The position numbers were made by a program, and so were the translations under genes. From Chryseobacterium sp. (GTDB lineage Bacteria; Bacteroidota; Bacteroidia; Flavobacteriales; Weeksellaceae), in NCBI RefSeq assembly GCF_008014695.1, contig NZ_VOXE01000003.1:248001-312000 (forward strand): a DNA stretch of 64,000 bases, given 5' to 3'. This document shows, piece by piece, positions 25,015-34,183 of this stretch; within the stretch, counting starts at the first letter, position 1, and every line of letters begins with the position of its first letter. The notes beneath the pieces are model-generated. The model was not told where the DNA came from and made no database searches. It saw only the letters and a program-made list of their open reading frames with translations.

Positions 25015-27141
25015 TCAAGCTTCCTGTAATCCGGCATGGCTTTTCACCAGTTCATTCTGTACATTCGGCGGAACCAGTTGGTAATCCGAAAACTTCATCG
25101 AGAATTTGGCCCTGCCTCCTGTTATGGAACGGAGGGAAGAACCATAATCATGCATTTCAGCCAGCGGAACTTCGGCGATAATTTTCTGATAGTGTCCTTC
25201 TGAATCCATACCCGAAATCATGGCACGTCTCGTCTGCAGGTCGCCCATCACATCACCGGTATCTTCATCAGGACAGAGAATTTCTACATGATAAACCGGT
25301 TCCAGAAGCTGGGGTTTTGAATTCTGGAAGGCTTCTCGGAACGCCCCGGAAGCAGCCAGCTGAAAAGATATGTCGTTTGAGTCCACGCTGTGCATTTTCC
25401 CGTCATAAACGCAGACCCTTACATTTTGGCAGTGTGAACCGGTTAAAGGGCCTTCTTTCATCTGCTGCATAATCCCTTTTTTTATGGCGCCGATGTAGCG
25501 GTTGTCGATCGTTCCGCCAACGATGCACCAGTAAAAAGCGAGTTTCCCGCCCCACGGCAAATCTTCAATATCTTTCTGGCGGATGTTCATTCCGGTGGGT
25601 TCGTCCATGCCGTCGTAGAAATTTTCGACGCGCATATGAATTTCGCCGAACTGACCTGCGCCGCCCGACTGTTTTTTATGCCGGTAATCGGCGTCGGCTC
25701 TTCCGGTAATGGTTTCGCGGTATGGAATTTTCGGGTTGCTGAAGTTCATTTTCACTCCAAATTCTTTCAGCAGTCTTTGTTTTACCAAATCCAGATGCAG
25801 CTGTCCCTGACCATGCAGGATCGTCTGTTTCAGTTCTGCAGACTGTTCTACTTTCAGGGTAGGATCTTCCTCCTCTATTTTATGTAAAGCGGTGACCAGT
25901 TTTTCCATATCTGCCGAAGAATCGGCGGAAACTGCTTTCCGGATCCGGCTTTCCGGAAATTCCATCGGCCGTATCTTTCGCTCCAGGCCTTTTGAATTGA
26001 GGGTATTATTCGAATGCCCGTATTTTAATTTAACGGTAACACCCAAATCTCCAGCAACAAGTTCACTAACAGGAGTCCGGTCTTTTCCTTCGGCAACAAA
26101 AAGCTGGGAAATCCTTTCCACTTCACCGTTATTGGCATTGACAAGTTCATCACCAGGTTTGAGGATTCCGCTTAAGACTTTGAAATAGGAAACCATACCG
26201 ACCTGCGGTTCAGAGAGGGTTTTATAAATGAAAATCGTGGTTTTATCATTTGGATCGCAAGGGATTTCCATCTCATTTTCAAGTTTTCTTGCCGGCCTTT
26301 CCGCGGGTGAAGGTGCAATATCATCAATAAATCCCATTAATCTCCCGCTTCCCATGTCCTTCAGGCCGCTGGTGACAAAGACCGGAAAAAACTGCTGTTT
26401 CGCCAGGGCAACGGTAATTCCTTTTGCCAGTTCATCTTCCGAAAGATTGCCTTCCTCAAAATATTTTTCCATCAGTCCTTCCTCATTTTCCGCAGCGACT
26501 TCCACTAAAGCGTTATGCATGGCGTTGGCCCTTTCCATTTCACTTTCCGGAATGGGTTTTTTCTCCGGTTTTCCGCCTTCAGCCGGGAATTTGTACATCA
26601 CCATTCTCAGGACATCGATAATGGCATTAAAACTAACCCCGGAATTGTAAGGATACTGTAGAGGTAGGAGTTTATTGCCGAAACGTTCTTTTGCCTGTTC
26701 CAGTGTTTTTTCAAAATCGGCTTTGGGATGATCCATCTGATTGATGACAAAAATCGCAGGAGTCTGATATTTCTCCACATATTCCCAAACGATTTCTGTT
26801 CCTACCTCCACACCGTTTGCAGCGTTCAGAACAATCACTGCGGTATCGGCAACTTTCAGTGAAGAAACGGTTTCACCAACGAAATCGTCGAATCCGGGCG
26901 TGTCGATAATGTTTATTTTGTTGTATTTCCAGTTTACGAACATCTGGTGGGAGAAAATAGTGTTTCCGCGGTCGTGTTCAATGTCGGTATAATCGCTTAC
27001 CGTGTTGCGGGTTTCCACAGTGCCACGGCGCTTTATCGCCCCTCCTTCGTAGAGCATGGTTTCTATAAGCGTAGTTTTACCGGAACCGGAATGGCCGAGC
27101 AAAACCACATTTCGTAAATTTTGGGTGTTTGTACTCATCAT
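25015..27141 (-). CDS. Elongation factor G paralogue (EF-G2-like, catalytic His replaced)
   Basis: A 708-residue translational GTPase-like protein (707 if the second Met is used). Domain order is that of EF-G: G domain, then domains II to V. The nucleotide-binding motifs differ from EF-G: G1 is GHSGSGKT (16-23) instead of AHIDAGKT, and G4 is NQMD (134-137) instead of NKMD. G3 is DTPGF (80-84) instead of DTPGH, so the catalytic His is Phe84. A Bacteroides thetaiotaomicron EF-G2 is reported to support translation without GTP hydrolysis when carbon is scarce. This protein shares its KRRGTVE...NTVSDY region and is probably the same type. Confidence 0.9.
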   Translation of the reverse strand: MMSTNTQNLRNVVLLGHSGSGKTTLIETMLYEGGAIKRRGTVETRNTVSDYTDIEHDRGNTIFSHQMFVNWKYNKINIIDTPGFDDFVGETVSSLKVADTAVIVLNAANGVEVGTEIVWEYVEKYQTPAIFVINQMDHPKADFEKTLEQAKERFGNKLLPLQYPYNSGVSFNAIIDVLRMVMYKFPAEGGKPEKKPIPESEMERANAMHNALVEVAAENEEGLMEKYFEEGNLSEDELAKGITVALAKQQFFPVFVTSGLKDMGSGRLMGFIDDIAPSPAERPARKLENEMEIPCDPNDKTTIFIYKTLSEPQVGMVSYFKVLSGILKPGDELVNANNGEVERISQLFVAEGKDRTPVSELVAGDLGVTVKLKYGHSNNTLNSKGLERKIRPMEFPESRIRKAVSADSSADMEKLVTALHKIEEEDPTLKVEQSAELKQTILHGQGQLHLDLVKQRLLKEFGVKMNFSNPKIPYRETITGRADADYRHKKQSGGAGQFGEIHMRVENFYDGMDEPTGMNIRQKDIEDLPWGGKLAFYWCIVGGTIDNRYIGAIKKGIMQQMKEGPLTGSHCQNVRVCVYDGKMHSVDSNDISFQLAASGAFREAFQNSKPQLLEPVYHVEILCPDEDTGDVMGDLQTRRAMISGMDSEGHYQKIIAEVPLAEMHDYGSSLRSITGGRAKFSMKFSDYQLVPPNVQNELVKSHAGLQEA

Positions 27142-27323
27142 ATTTAAGTTTAGAATTTTAAAAATGAGTAAAAAGGAAATGCAGGTGCATTTGATTTTTA
27201 GGAACTTAAAGTTACAAAAGTTTTAAAATGATATTGAAAAAAAGACAGATGAATTTTGAAAACAAACAATGATTTTTAACATTTTTACGGCAAAAACACT
27301 ATTTTTATGAAAATTTTTGAAGA

Positions 27324-28727
27324 ATGGTCTTAAGCAGAATCTGGAGCGCATTTATTATTGTGGCAATTTTGGTGGCGAGTGTAAAATATATGTTTTCAGA
27401 CCATTATAAAGCCATTTATAACGATATGGTGGTAGGGAAAAGCGGCGATACGGTTCAGATTGCTTCCCAAAACATGAATTCACTTGCCCCATTGGTAAAG
27501 GACAGCTTATTTGTGAAGCCCGATTTTGCCCAGAACAGGATTCATTACAAAACAGATTCTGCAAAATCTACAGTGAATGTTTATCGCGTTCAGGAAACTG
27601 ACGGTGTGATCGGAACTTCAGAAACAGCCGTTAAAATATGTCTGGGTCTGATTGGAATCATGACGCTGTTCATGGGTTTTATGAGCATCGCAGAAAAGGC
27701 AGGTGGCATCAATTTATTATCCCGGCTGATTCAGCCTTTTTTCTCCAAACTTTTCCCCGAAATTCCCAAAAATCATCCTTCATTCGGGCATATGCTTCTG
27801 AATTTCTCAGCAAATTTATTAGGATTGGACAATGCAGCGACTCCGTTTGGGCTGAAAGCCATGGAAAGTCTTCAAACTTTAAATGTTGATAAAGACCGCG
27901 CCAGCAATTCACAGATCATGTTTCTGTGCCTTCACGCGGGAGGTTTAACGCTGATTCCGGTTTCCATCATTGCTATTCGCGCGTCGATGGGTTCGGTAAC
28001 CCCAACGGATATTTTTCTGCCGTGTATGATCGCGACTTTTGCAGCAACAATGGCGGCGATGATCGTGGTTTCCCTGTACCAGAAAATCAATCTGCTGCAG
28101 CCTGCCGTTATCGCATATGTTGGCGGGATCTCAATAATTGTAGGTCTGCTCGTGGTCTATCTGGTCAGTTTATCGAAAGGTGAACTTGATGATTTCAGCA
28201 AACTGCTGAGCAACGGAATCATCCTTCTGATTTTCTTCGCGATTATTCTGGGTGGCGTTTATAAAAAAATCAATGTGTTTGAGGCTTTTATTGAAGGGGC
28301 AAAAGAAGGTTTCTGGACGTGTGTGAAGATCATCCCGTATTTGGTGGGAATGCTCATCGCAATTTCGCTGTTAAGAACTTCCGGCGTCTTTGATGTCATC
28401 ATCGACGGAATGAAATGGGTCGCCAGTGTTGCCGGCTTTGATACGAGATTTGTAGACGGGCTGCCGACTGCACTGATCAAACCGCTATCAGGTTCCGGAG
28501 CAAGGGGAATGATGGTGGATACGATGCAGACATTCGGAGCCGACAGTTTTCAGGGAAGGCTTGCTGCTGTTTTGCAGGGAAGTTCAGATACCACTTTTTA
28601 TGTGATTGCGGTTTATTTTGGCGCGGTCGGAATCAAAAACACCCGGTATGCAGTTCCCGCAATGCTTTTGGCTGACCTGGTCGGAATCATCACCTCAGTC
28701 ATTTTAGCCTACATATTCTTTGCTTAA
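27324..28727 (+). CDS. SpmA-SpmB fusion, nucleoside-recognition (Gate) domain membrane protein
   Basis: A 467-residue multi-pass protein with two homologous membrane halves, corresponding to SpmA-like and SpmB-like nucleoside-recognition domains. The first half has LNFSANLLGLDNAATPFGLKA-type sequence; the second has VGMLIAISLLRTSGVFD, IKPLSGSGARGMM and LQGSSDTTFYVIAVYFG. About 60 residues between the first membrane segment (8-25) and the next look extracytoplasmic. In Bacillus the separate proteins act in spore maturation; this organism is not a spore former, so the role is unknown, perhaps transport. It opens an apparent operon with the next two genes. Confidence 0.85.
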   Translation: MVLSRIWSAFIIVAILVASVKYMFSDHYKAIYNDMVVGKSGDTVQIASQNMNSLAPLVKDSLFVKPDFAQNRIHYKTDSAKSTVNVYRVQETDGVIGTSETAVKICLGLIGIMTLFMGFMSIAEKAGGINLLSRLIQPFFSKLFPEIPKNHPSFGHMLLNFSANLLGLDNAATPFGLKAMESLQTLNVDKDRASNSQIMFLCLHAGGLTLIPVSIIAIRASMGSVTPTDIFLPCMIATFAATMAAMIVVSLYQKINLLQPAVIAYVGGISIIVGLLVVYLVSLSKGELDDFSKLLSNGIILLIFFAIILGGVYKKINVFEAFIEGAKEGFWTCVKIIPYLVGMLIAISLLRTSGVFDVIIDGMKWVASVAGFDTRFVDGLPTALIKPLSGSGARGMMVDTMQTFGADSFQGRLAAVLQGSSDTTFYVIAVYFGAVGIKNTRYAVPAMLLADLVGIITSVILAYIFFA

Positions 28728-28736
28728 AACATCATC

Positions 28737-29036
28737 ATGGAAAACGACGAAAAACAGACTGCTTTTGAGAAAACAACAGAAACAATCGGCTGGCTCAGGA
28801 TTTTTTTATCTCCTTTTTTGATTGGCCTCATCATTTCAGCAGTGATTTATTTTTCCTATCCCAATATCTGGACGATGATCGCTTCTTGTGCAGTTTTGGC
28901 GTTAAGTGTTGTGCTGGGCGCAAAGATGGCTTCGAATGCCGCGAAAGAACATGGCACTATGAATTATATTTCAAGAACGGCTGCAACGCCGGAACTTGAT
29001 GAAAATTTAAAAAAAGATCAAAATGATACACGATAA
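28737..29036 (+). CDS. Small two-pass membrane protein
   Basis: A 99-residue protein with two hydrophobic segments (about 20-40 and 45-65) and charged ends. It begins nine bases after the SpmA-SpmB stop and overlaps the next gene by 14 bases, so it belongs to that operon. No family is recognised. Confidence 0.7.
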   Translation: MENDEKQTAFEKTTETIGWLRIFLSPFLIGLIISAVIYFSYPNIWTMIASCAVLALSVVLGAKMASNAAKEHGTMNYISRTAATPELDENLKKDQNDTR

Positions 29037-29409
29037 AGATTACATCATCCGGATTGTTAAGCAGTTTTCAGAAGCGCTTTCAAAACTTCTCCTGGAAAAA
29101 AACGAAGGTACGTTGCCGGAAGATCAGCGGATTTTTGATACCAATATGAATGATACTTTCAAAATGGATTTTGAAGCACTGTCAGCGCTTTCTGCGGATG
29201 AAATGATCAGCATGATTAATGCGAAAGACAGCGCTCATCACATCCCTTATTTTGAATTGCTGGGACATTTGTTTTATCTGAAAAACCGCGAGACCGGCAG
29301 AAAGGATTTTGCGGAAAAAGCCCAGACTTTTTATCAGCTGTATCTTCAGAAAAGCGGAATATTTTCCCTCCCCATTGTCAACAGGATTACTGAACTTAAA
29401 AGTTCTTAA
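29023..29409 (+). CDS. Small soluble protein of unknown function
   Basis: A 128-residue, mainly helical cytoplasmic protein (MIHDKDYIIRIVKQFSEALSKLL at the start). The N-terminal pattern recalls small hypothetical proteins that I cannot name with certainty. It overlaps the preceding small membrane gene by 14 bases, implying translational coupling. It converges on the tonB gene with two bases between stops. Confidence 0.7.
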   Translation: MIHDKDYIIRIVKQFSEALSKLLLEKNEGTLPEDQRIFDTNMNDTFKMDFEALSALSADEMISMINAKDSAHHIPYFELLGHLFYLKNRETGRKDFAEKAQTFYQLYLQKSGIFSLPIVNRITELKSS

Positions 29410-29411
29410 AT

Positions 29412-30278
29412 TTAGAAGGAAATGCGGTAAGTTCCGCTGGAGAAAGTAGGGGCGTTTTCGGCTTTCACATATTTTTTGACCCAGCCGATGGAGGTTGAAA
29501 CCACGCATGGATCAGAAATCCCGCCAGAGCGTCTTGCGGAGACCACATTTCCGTTTTTATCCACGGTATAAGAAATCGTAATGCTTCCGCTTGCTGAACA
29601 GCTGTGCGAAGGCTGTGAACCGCCTCTTCCCATCGTTCCGGGAATATAGCCGGTTAATTTTCTGTCGATTCCAATAGTACTGTCTCCGTTTCCATCGCCG
29701 CCGAGCGGATCGCCTTGATTGCCGATGGTACCGTTCGTGCCCTGAGTTCCGGCTTTCGTACCTCTTCCTTTAATCAGATTTCCGATGGCGGCAGTTCCTT
29801 TTCCGTCGCCTGAACCGGTTTTGGAATTTGCAGTAGTTGCTTTTGATCCGGATTTTTTGGTATTGCTTGCCGAAGAAGGTTTAGTGGTGGTTTTTGTGTT
29901 TTTTTCAGAAATTTTCACCGAAGTTTTCGATTGTGTTCCTGTAAGTATTTTTTCGTTTGGAATGACCTTTTTGTCGGGAGACAGAAGTTTGTTTTCTTCC
30001 GATTTTGAGAGAACTGCAGCTGAGGTTTCCGGATCCAGAGTCGCTTCAGCAGCGAGGCTTCCGTCCTGATTTGCGGGCTCTTCGAGGCCGTTTCCGTTTC
30101 TGTTATCGCCGAAATTAACCAATATTCTGGTCACCACCTCTTTTTCTTCCGGTATTCTTTCGGTTACCTTGTAAAGAAAAACAAAAAGCAGGACGGCAGA
30201 CCAAACCAAAGCAGTGATCACACCACTTTTAAGTCTGTCTCTGTTTTCTTCCTGATTATTGATGCTGTAATCGTTCAT
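29412..30278 (-). CDS. TonB-family energy transducer
   Basis: A 288-residue protein that spans the periplasm to couple inner-membrane proton force to outer-membrane receptors. One N-terminal anchor (about 18-38) follows a short cytoplasmic tail. A long low-complexity spacer (about 60-215), rich in Thr, Ser, Lys and Gly instead of the usual Pro-Glu/Pro-Lys, leads to a C-terminal TonB domain (SGSITISYTVDKNGNVVSARRSGG, then a helix and the final YRISF strand). It is the last gene of an exbB-exbD-tonB operon. Confidence 0.85.
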   Translation of the reverse strand: MNDYSINNQEENRDRLKSGVITALVWSAVLLFVFLYKVTERIPEEKEVVTRILVNFGDNRNGNGLEEPANQDGSLAAEATLDPETSAAVLSKSEENKLLSPDKKVIPNEKILTGTQSKTSVKISEKNTKTTTKPSSASNTKKSGSKATTANSKTGSGDGKGTAAIGNLIKGRGTKAGTQGTNGTIGNQGDPLGGDGNGDSTIGIDRKLTGYIPGTMGRGGSQPSHSCSASGSITISYTVDKNGNVVSARRSGGISDPCVVSTSIGWVKKYVKAENAPTFSSGTYRISF

Positions 30279-30284
30279 TTTCGA

Positions 30285-30683
30285 TTATTCTTCCTGAATT
30301 GTTGCGATGGCAATATTAAATTTATGTTTTTCTGCAATTTCCATAACGTACACCACATCTTTATGCAGAGAATTTCGGTCTGCTCTGATCGTAAACGATG
30401 CGTTTTGGGAATTTTTCAGCTGGTTTACAAGTACTGATTCCAGCTCCTCTTTTTTTACAGCGGTATCTCCTAAAAAATAGGAGCCATCCTGTTTAATGCT
30501 CACCGAAACTTCGTTAGGAATGTTCGGATTCTCGATCTCTCCCTTCGGAAGTTTCACATCAATCGCACTTTGGCTTGCAGCAGAAGAAGTCACCATAAAA
30601 AAGATCAGGAGAAGCAGAATTACATCCACCATTGCAGCCAGACTGAAATCGGGATTGGCCTTATTTCTTCGTTTGAGGTTCAT
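30285..30683 (-). CDS. exbD: Biopolymer transporter ExbD
   Basis: A 132-residue inner-membrane protein with one anchor (about 14-36). The conserved proton-path Asp is at residue 20 in SLAAMVDVILLLLIFFM, and the periplasmic domain follows. It lies between exbB and tonB with 3- and 6-base gaps, so the three are translated together and should form one motor complex. Confidence 0.93.
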   Translation of the reverse strand: MNLKRRNKANPDFSLAAMVDVILLLLIFFMVTSSAASQSAIDVKLPKGEIENPNIPNEVSVSIKQDGSYFLGDTAVKKEELESVLVNQLKNSQNASFTIRADRNSLHKDVVYVMEIAEKHKFNIAIATIQEE

Positions 30684-30686
30684 TTT

Positions 30687-31370
30687 TTATGAAGGTTTAT
30701 TGATGATGTCGAGAAAATCTGTAGAAAGATGCTGCACCTTTAATACAAATTTGTCAATTCTCGTCAGAAGTAAGTTGTAGAAAAAATTAGAAGGAATAGC
30801 GACGGCTAGACCGGTCGCGGTTTGTCCAAGAGCAGTATAAATTCCTTCTGAAAGTGTTTTTGGAGAAAAAGATCCTTCTGCATTCGACATGCTGAAAAAT
30901 GCCATAATCAGTCCGATAACAGTTCCCAAAAGCCCGAGCATTGGCGCTAAACTGGGAACAGAAGCCAAAAGGTTGAGGTTTTTTTCGAGTTTTGCCACTT
31001 CAATCTGGCCCTGGCTTTCCATAGCGCTGACAATATCTGAAATTGGTCTCCCAATTCGGGTAATTCCTTTTTCCAGAATTCTAGCTTCCGGAGTGTTCTG
31101 GCGTACACAGTAATCCACGGCGGCATCAACACGCCCGTCACGCAGCAGATCAGCGATATTGTTCATCAGGTTGGTATCGTTGATTTTCAGCATCCGGTTG
31201 ATGTAGAACAACCTTTCCAGAAAAATGTATAGCGCAAAAACTCCCAATGCTAAAACGGTGATCATCACGATATTGGCGAAAATGTTGCCGTGGAACATAA
31301 TTTTCCAGAAAGAAAAAACGTGCTCCTGAGTTTCCGGGGTTACTGCTTGAACTGCTGCCTGTAAGAACAT
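30687..31370 (-). CDS. exbB: MotA/TolQ/ExbB proton channel family protein
   Basis: A 227-residue inner-membrane protein with three segments: about 33-60, then PSLAPMLGLLGTVIGLIMAF, and AVAIPSNFFYNLL near the end. The cytoplasmic loop sits between the first and second, as in ExbB/TolQ. The start at 31370 leaves a hydrophilic N-terminus before the first segment. It heads the operon with exbD and tonB. The TolQ role cannot be fully excluded, but the TonB gene favours ExbB. Confidence 0.9.
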   Translation of the reverse strand: MFLQAAVQAVTPETQEHVFSFWKIMFHGNIFANIVMITVLALGVFALYIFLERLFYINRMLKINDTNLMNNIADLLRDGRVDAAVDYCVRQNTPEARILEKGITRIGRPISDIVSAMESQGQIEVAKLEKNLNLLASVPSLAPMLGLLGTVIGLIMAFFSMSNAEGSFSPKTLSEGIYTALGQTATGLAVAIPSNFFYNLLLTRIDKFVLKVQHLSTDFLDIINKPS

Positions 31371-31580
31371 TTATTATGGTTTTAGATATTAAAAAGTAAC
31401 GGTAAAAATAGGGATATATTGTTAAAAAGCCCCAGTTCAGATGAATTTTTTCATGCGTCCAGAGACTTTAAAAAGAATGAAAACTCCAGCACATCCTACG
31501 ATAAAGAATAGTTCAGCACTGAAGAAAATTTCAGGATTTGTGTGGAGAACTCAGAATTAATTTTATAAATGGCCGTGAAA

Positions 31581-32045
31581 TCAGTCTTCCTCCACCACAA
31601 TTTCATCTGGTTTGAAGTGGCATTTGAGCTTAAAAGTGATGGGTTCATCGGAACCGGTGTAGAAATCATCGATATTTCCTTTCCAGCACAATTGAAGTTC
31701 CTCCTCCGAATTACGGTCAAAAGACAGTTCGTTATCATATAGATAAGCTTCCTCATCATCAAAAAGATCAACTTCCGTGTAAGATTCATCGGTGTCGTTG
31801 ATTTCAAAAGATTTCCCATCAATTTCTGCATCCTCTATCGGAAAATCAATCACATTCAGGGAGAGTTGGGGGAAATTATACTGCAGCGAATCGTCATCCA
31901 CATGATCCAACGATTCATCGGTAATGATTTCAACCTCCAGAAAATGTTGCTTGTTGCTGTAAACCGCTTTGCAATAAGTGCTTTTGATGTGGTATTTAAG
32001 GGTTTCGTCAGGATGGTAGATTTTTAAAATCCCTTTCATTTTCAA
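31581..32045 (-). CDS. Acidic protein of unknown function
   Basis: A 154-residue cytoplasmic protein, strongly acidic (runs such as DHVDDDSLQYN and EVDLFDDEEAYLYD), with many beta-type alternations. A second ATG at 32039 is also possible. No signal peptide and no family I can name. It stands alone between exbB and the DUF885 gene. The 210-base gap at 31371-31580 before it shows nothing I can support. Confidence 0.65.
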   Translation of the reverse strand: MKMKGILKIYHPDETLKYHIKSTYCKAVYSNKQHFLEVEIITDESLDHVDDDSLQYNFPQLSLNVIDFPIEDAEIDGKSFEINDTDESYTEVDLFDDEEAYLYDNELSFDRNSEEELQLCWKGNIDDFYTGSDEPITFKLKCHFKPDEIVVEED

Positions 32046-32212
32046 AGAAAAAAGTGTTAAATAATTGATTTTTAAACTGATTGAACAAAGATAAAAAATA
32101 GATTGAATGTGGAAAGTATTTTAAAGTTTTTTTAGCATGAAGCATCAAACAGCGGGTTTTAGTATAAAACATTAGCCAAAAAAAAGTAATTTAGCCTATC
32201 AAAATTTGTGTT

Positions 32213-34006
32213 ATGAATAAAAGCTTGTATCTGGGAATTTTTTTTGTGGGATTAATGTCCGCCTTAATGTGCTGTAAAAAGAAAGATTATCCGCTTACAA
32301 AGGTTACTCCGCTTGAAATGGATTCAATAGCCGCTAATTATTACGAACAATATCTAAAACTCTATCCGCTTGAAGCTACGGCTCAGGGCGATTCGCGATA
32401 CAACGATCAGTTGCCGATCAATATCGACAAGGATTTCATTTCAGGTGAAATATCTTTTTATAATTCGGTGCAAAACCAACTGAAAAAAGTGGATTATAAG
32501 AGCCTGAATGATGAAGACAAAACAGTTTACGACGTTCTGGATTATATGTTGAAGGACAAAGTTGAGCGATATGCCTATCATCCCGAGTATATTCCATTTA
32601 CGCAGTTCAATGGTCTGCCGCTCGATTTTCCGCTATTGGGCAGCGGACAGGGAAGTCAGCCGTTTAAAACGGAAAAAGATTATAATGACTGGCTGAAAAG
32701 AATGGAGAAATTCCCGCAGTGGATGGATGCTGCAATCGAAAATTTCCGCGAAGGAATGGCCAATAATCAGGTGTTGCCAAAAACGCTTGTTGTGAAAATG
32801 ATTCCCCAAATGAAAGCGGAAGAAATTGTTTCCGGTGATCTGGAGAAAAACATTTTCTACGGGCCTCTTCGCAGTTTTCCGAAGGATTTCAGTTCGGAAC
32901 AGAAAGAAAAATTCACTGTACAGTACCGGGAGACGGTTTCAAAGAAAATAATTCCGACTTACCTGAAAATGGCAGAATTTTTAGAAAAAGAATATCTGCC
33001 GAAATCTAGGGCTACCTCCGGAATTGATGCTTTACCGAAAGGAAATGAAATTTACGCGTATTATGCAAAAAGCTGGACCACCACCAATTTAACGCCGGCA
33101 CAAATCAGAAAAACCGGCTTGGATCAGGTCGCAATGCTCCGAGCAGAAATGGAAAAAGTAAAAAAACAGGTCGGGTTCACCGGAACACTGGAGGAATTCA
33201 TTACCTCGGTTAAATCTGATCCAAAGGCAATGCCTTATAAAACAGATAAGGAAGTTCTGGACGCATTTAACGGGATTCTGAAAAAAATAACACCGAAACT
33301 GAAAACCATGTTCAGTGTAACCCCGAAAACGCCTTTTGAAATCCGGCAAACCGAGAAATTTCGTGAAGCCAGCGCCAGTGCTGAATATATTCCCGGAACT
33401 CCGGACGGGAAAAGAGCTGGGATATTTTATATTCCGCTACCCGATCCTACGAAATTCAATGTCACTTCAGCGATGGAATCTCTGTTTTTACATGAAGCAA
33501 TTCCCGGCCATCATTATCAGGTTTCGTTGCAGCAGGAAAATACAAAACTTCCGAAATTTATGCGTTTTGGCTGGTTCGGAGCGTACGGTGAAGGCTGGGC
33601 ACACTACTGTGAAACGCTAGGTCCTGAACTGGGACTTTATACGGACCCATATCAAAAAATGGGGTATTTAAGTGACCAGATGTTGCGCGCAGTGCGTCTT
33701 GTGGTAGACACCGGTTTACATACCGGAACCATGACGAGGGAGGAAGCAATCAAATATTTCCTGAACAATATCGCTTATGATGAAGCCGGTGCGACCGCTG
33801 AAGTAGAGCGCTATATGGCAATGCCCGGACAGGCACTTGGCTACAAGATCGGATCACTGAAGATTCGCGAACTCCGGAATAAATATCAAAAACAGTTGGG
33901 CAGTAAATTCAGTCTGGCAAAATTTCATGACGAAATCCTAAACCAAGGCGGTCTTCCGCTTGATGTGTTAGATAGGAAAATGAAACTCTGGGCTAAAAAA
34001 CAGTAA
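32213..34006 (+). CDS. DUF885 family lipoprotein, probable metallopeptidase
   Basis: A 597-residue exported protein. Its N-terminus ends in SALMC (a lipobox-like Cys), so it is probably a lipoprotein. The core belongs to the DUF885 family and carries a HExxxGHH motif, here HEAIPGHH (427-434), with GEGWAHYCE around Glu460. These residues match a zinc-peptidase site in which the later Glu is a ligand. The substrate is unknown; related proteins are suspected peptidases. The gene is monocistronic. Confidence 0.88.
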   Translation: MNKSLYLGIFFVGLMSALMCCKKKDYPLTKVTPLEMDSIAANYYEQYLKLYPLEATAQGDSRYNDQLPINIDKDFISGEISFYNSVQNQLKKVDYKSLNDEDKTVYDVLDYMLKDKVERYAYHPEYIPFTQFNGLPLDFPLLGSGQGSQPFKTEKDYNDWLKRMEKFPQWMDAAIENFREGMANNQVLPKTLVVKMIPQMKAEEIVSGDLEKNIFYGPLRSFPKDFSSEQKEKFTVQYRETVSKKIIPTYLKMAEFLEKEYLPKSRATSGIDALPKGNEIYAYYAKSWTTTNLTPAQIRKTGLDQVAMLRAEMEKVKKQVGFTGTLEEFITSVKSDPKAMPYKTDKEVLDAFNGILKKITPKLKTMFSVTPKTPFEIRQTEKFREASASAEYIPGTPDGKRAGIFYIPLPDPTKFNVTSAMESLFLHEAIPGHHYQVSLQQENTKLPKFMRFGWFGAYGEGWAHYCETLGPELGLYTDPYQKMGYLSDQMLRAVRLVVDTGLHTGTMTREEAIKYFLNNIAYDEAGATAEVERYMAMPGQALGYKIGSLKIRELRNKYQKQLGSKFSLAKFHDEILNQGGLPLDVLDRKMKLWAKKQ

Positions 34007-34183
34007 ATACTTAAGAAAATTTTGTAAAAAGATTTAGTTAAAAGTTGCCAATCATAATGATATAAGCTGTTTAAAATTTTAATCAATTTTATTTATGTTT
34101 GTTGATTTGCAGATATTTAACTGGGCTTACTGTGAATGAATTAAAAAATATTGCTATTTTTACATCCTCAAAAAATAAAGTTC

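Noticed and set aside
31496-31831. Minus-strand frame of 111 codons overlapping the acidic protein gene
   Set aside because: It overlaps most of the better frame at 31581-32045. Its Asn/Lys/Met-rich translation has no ordered pattern.
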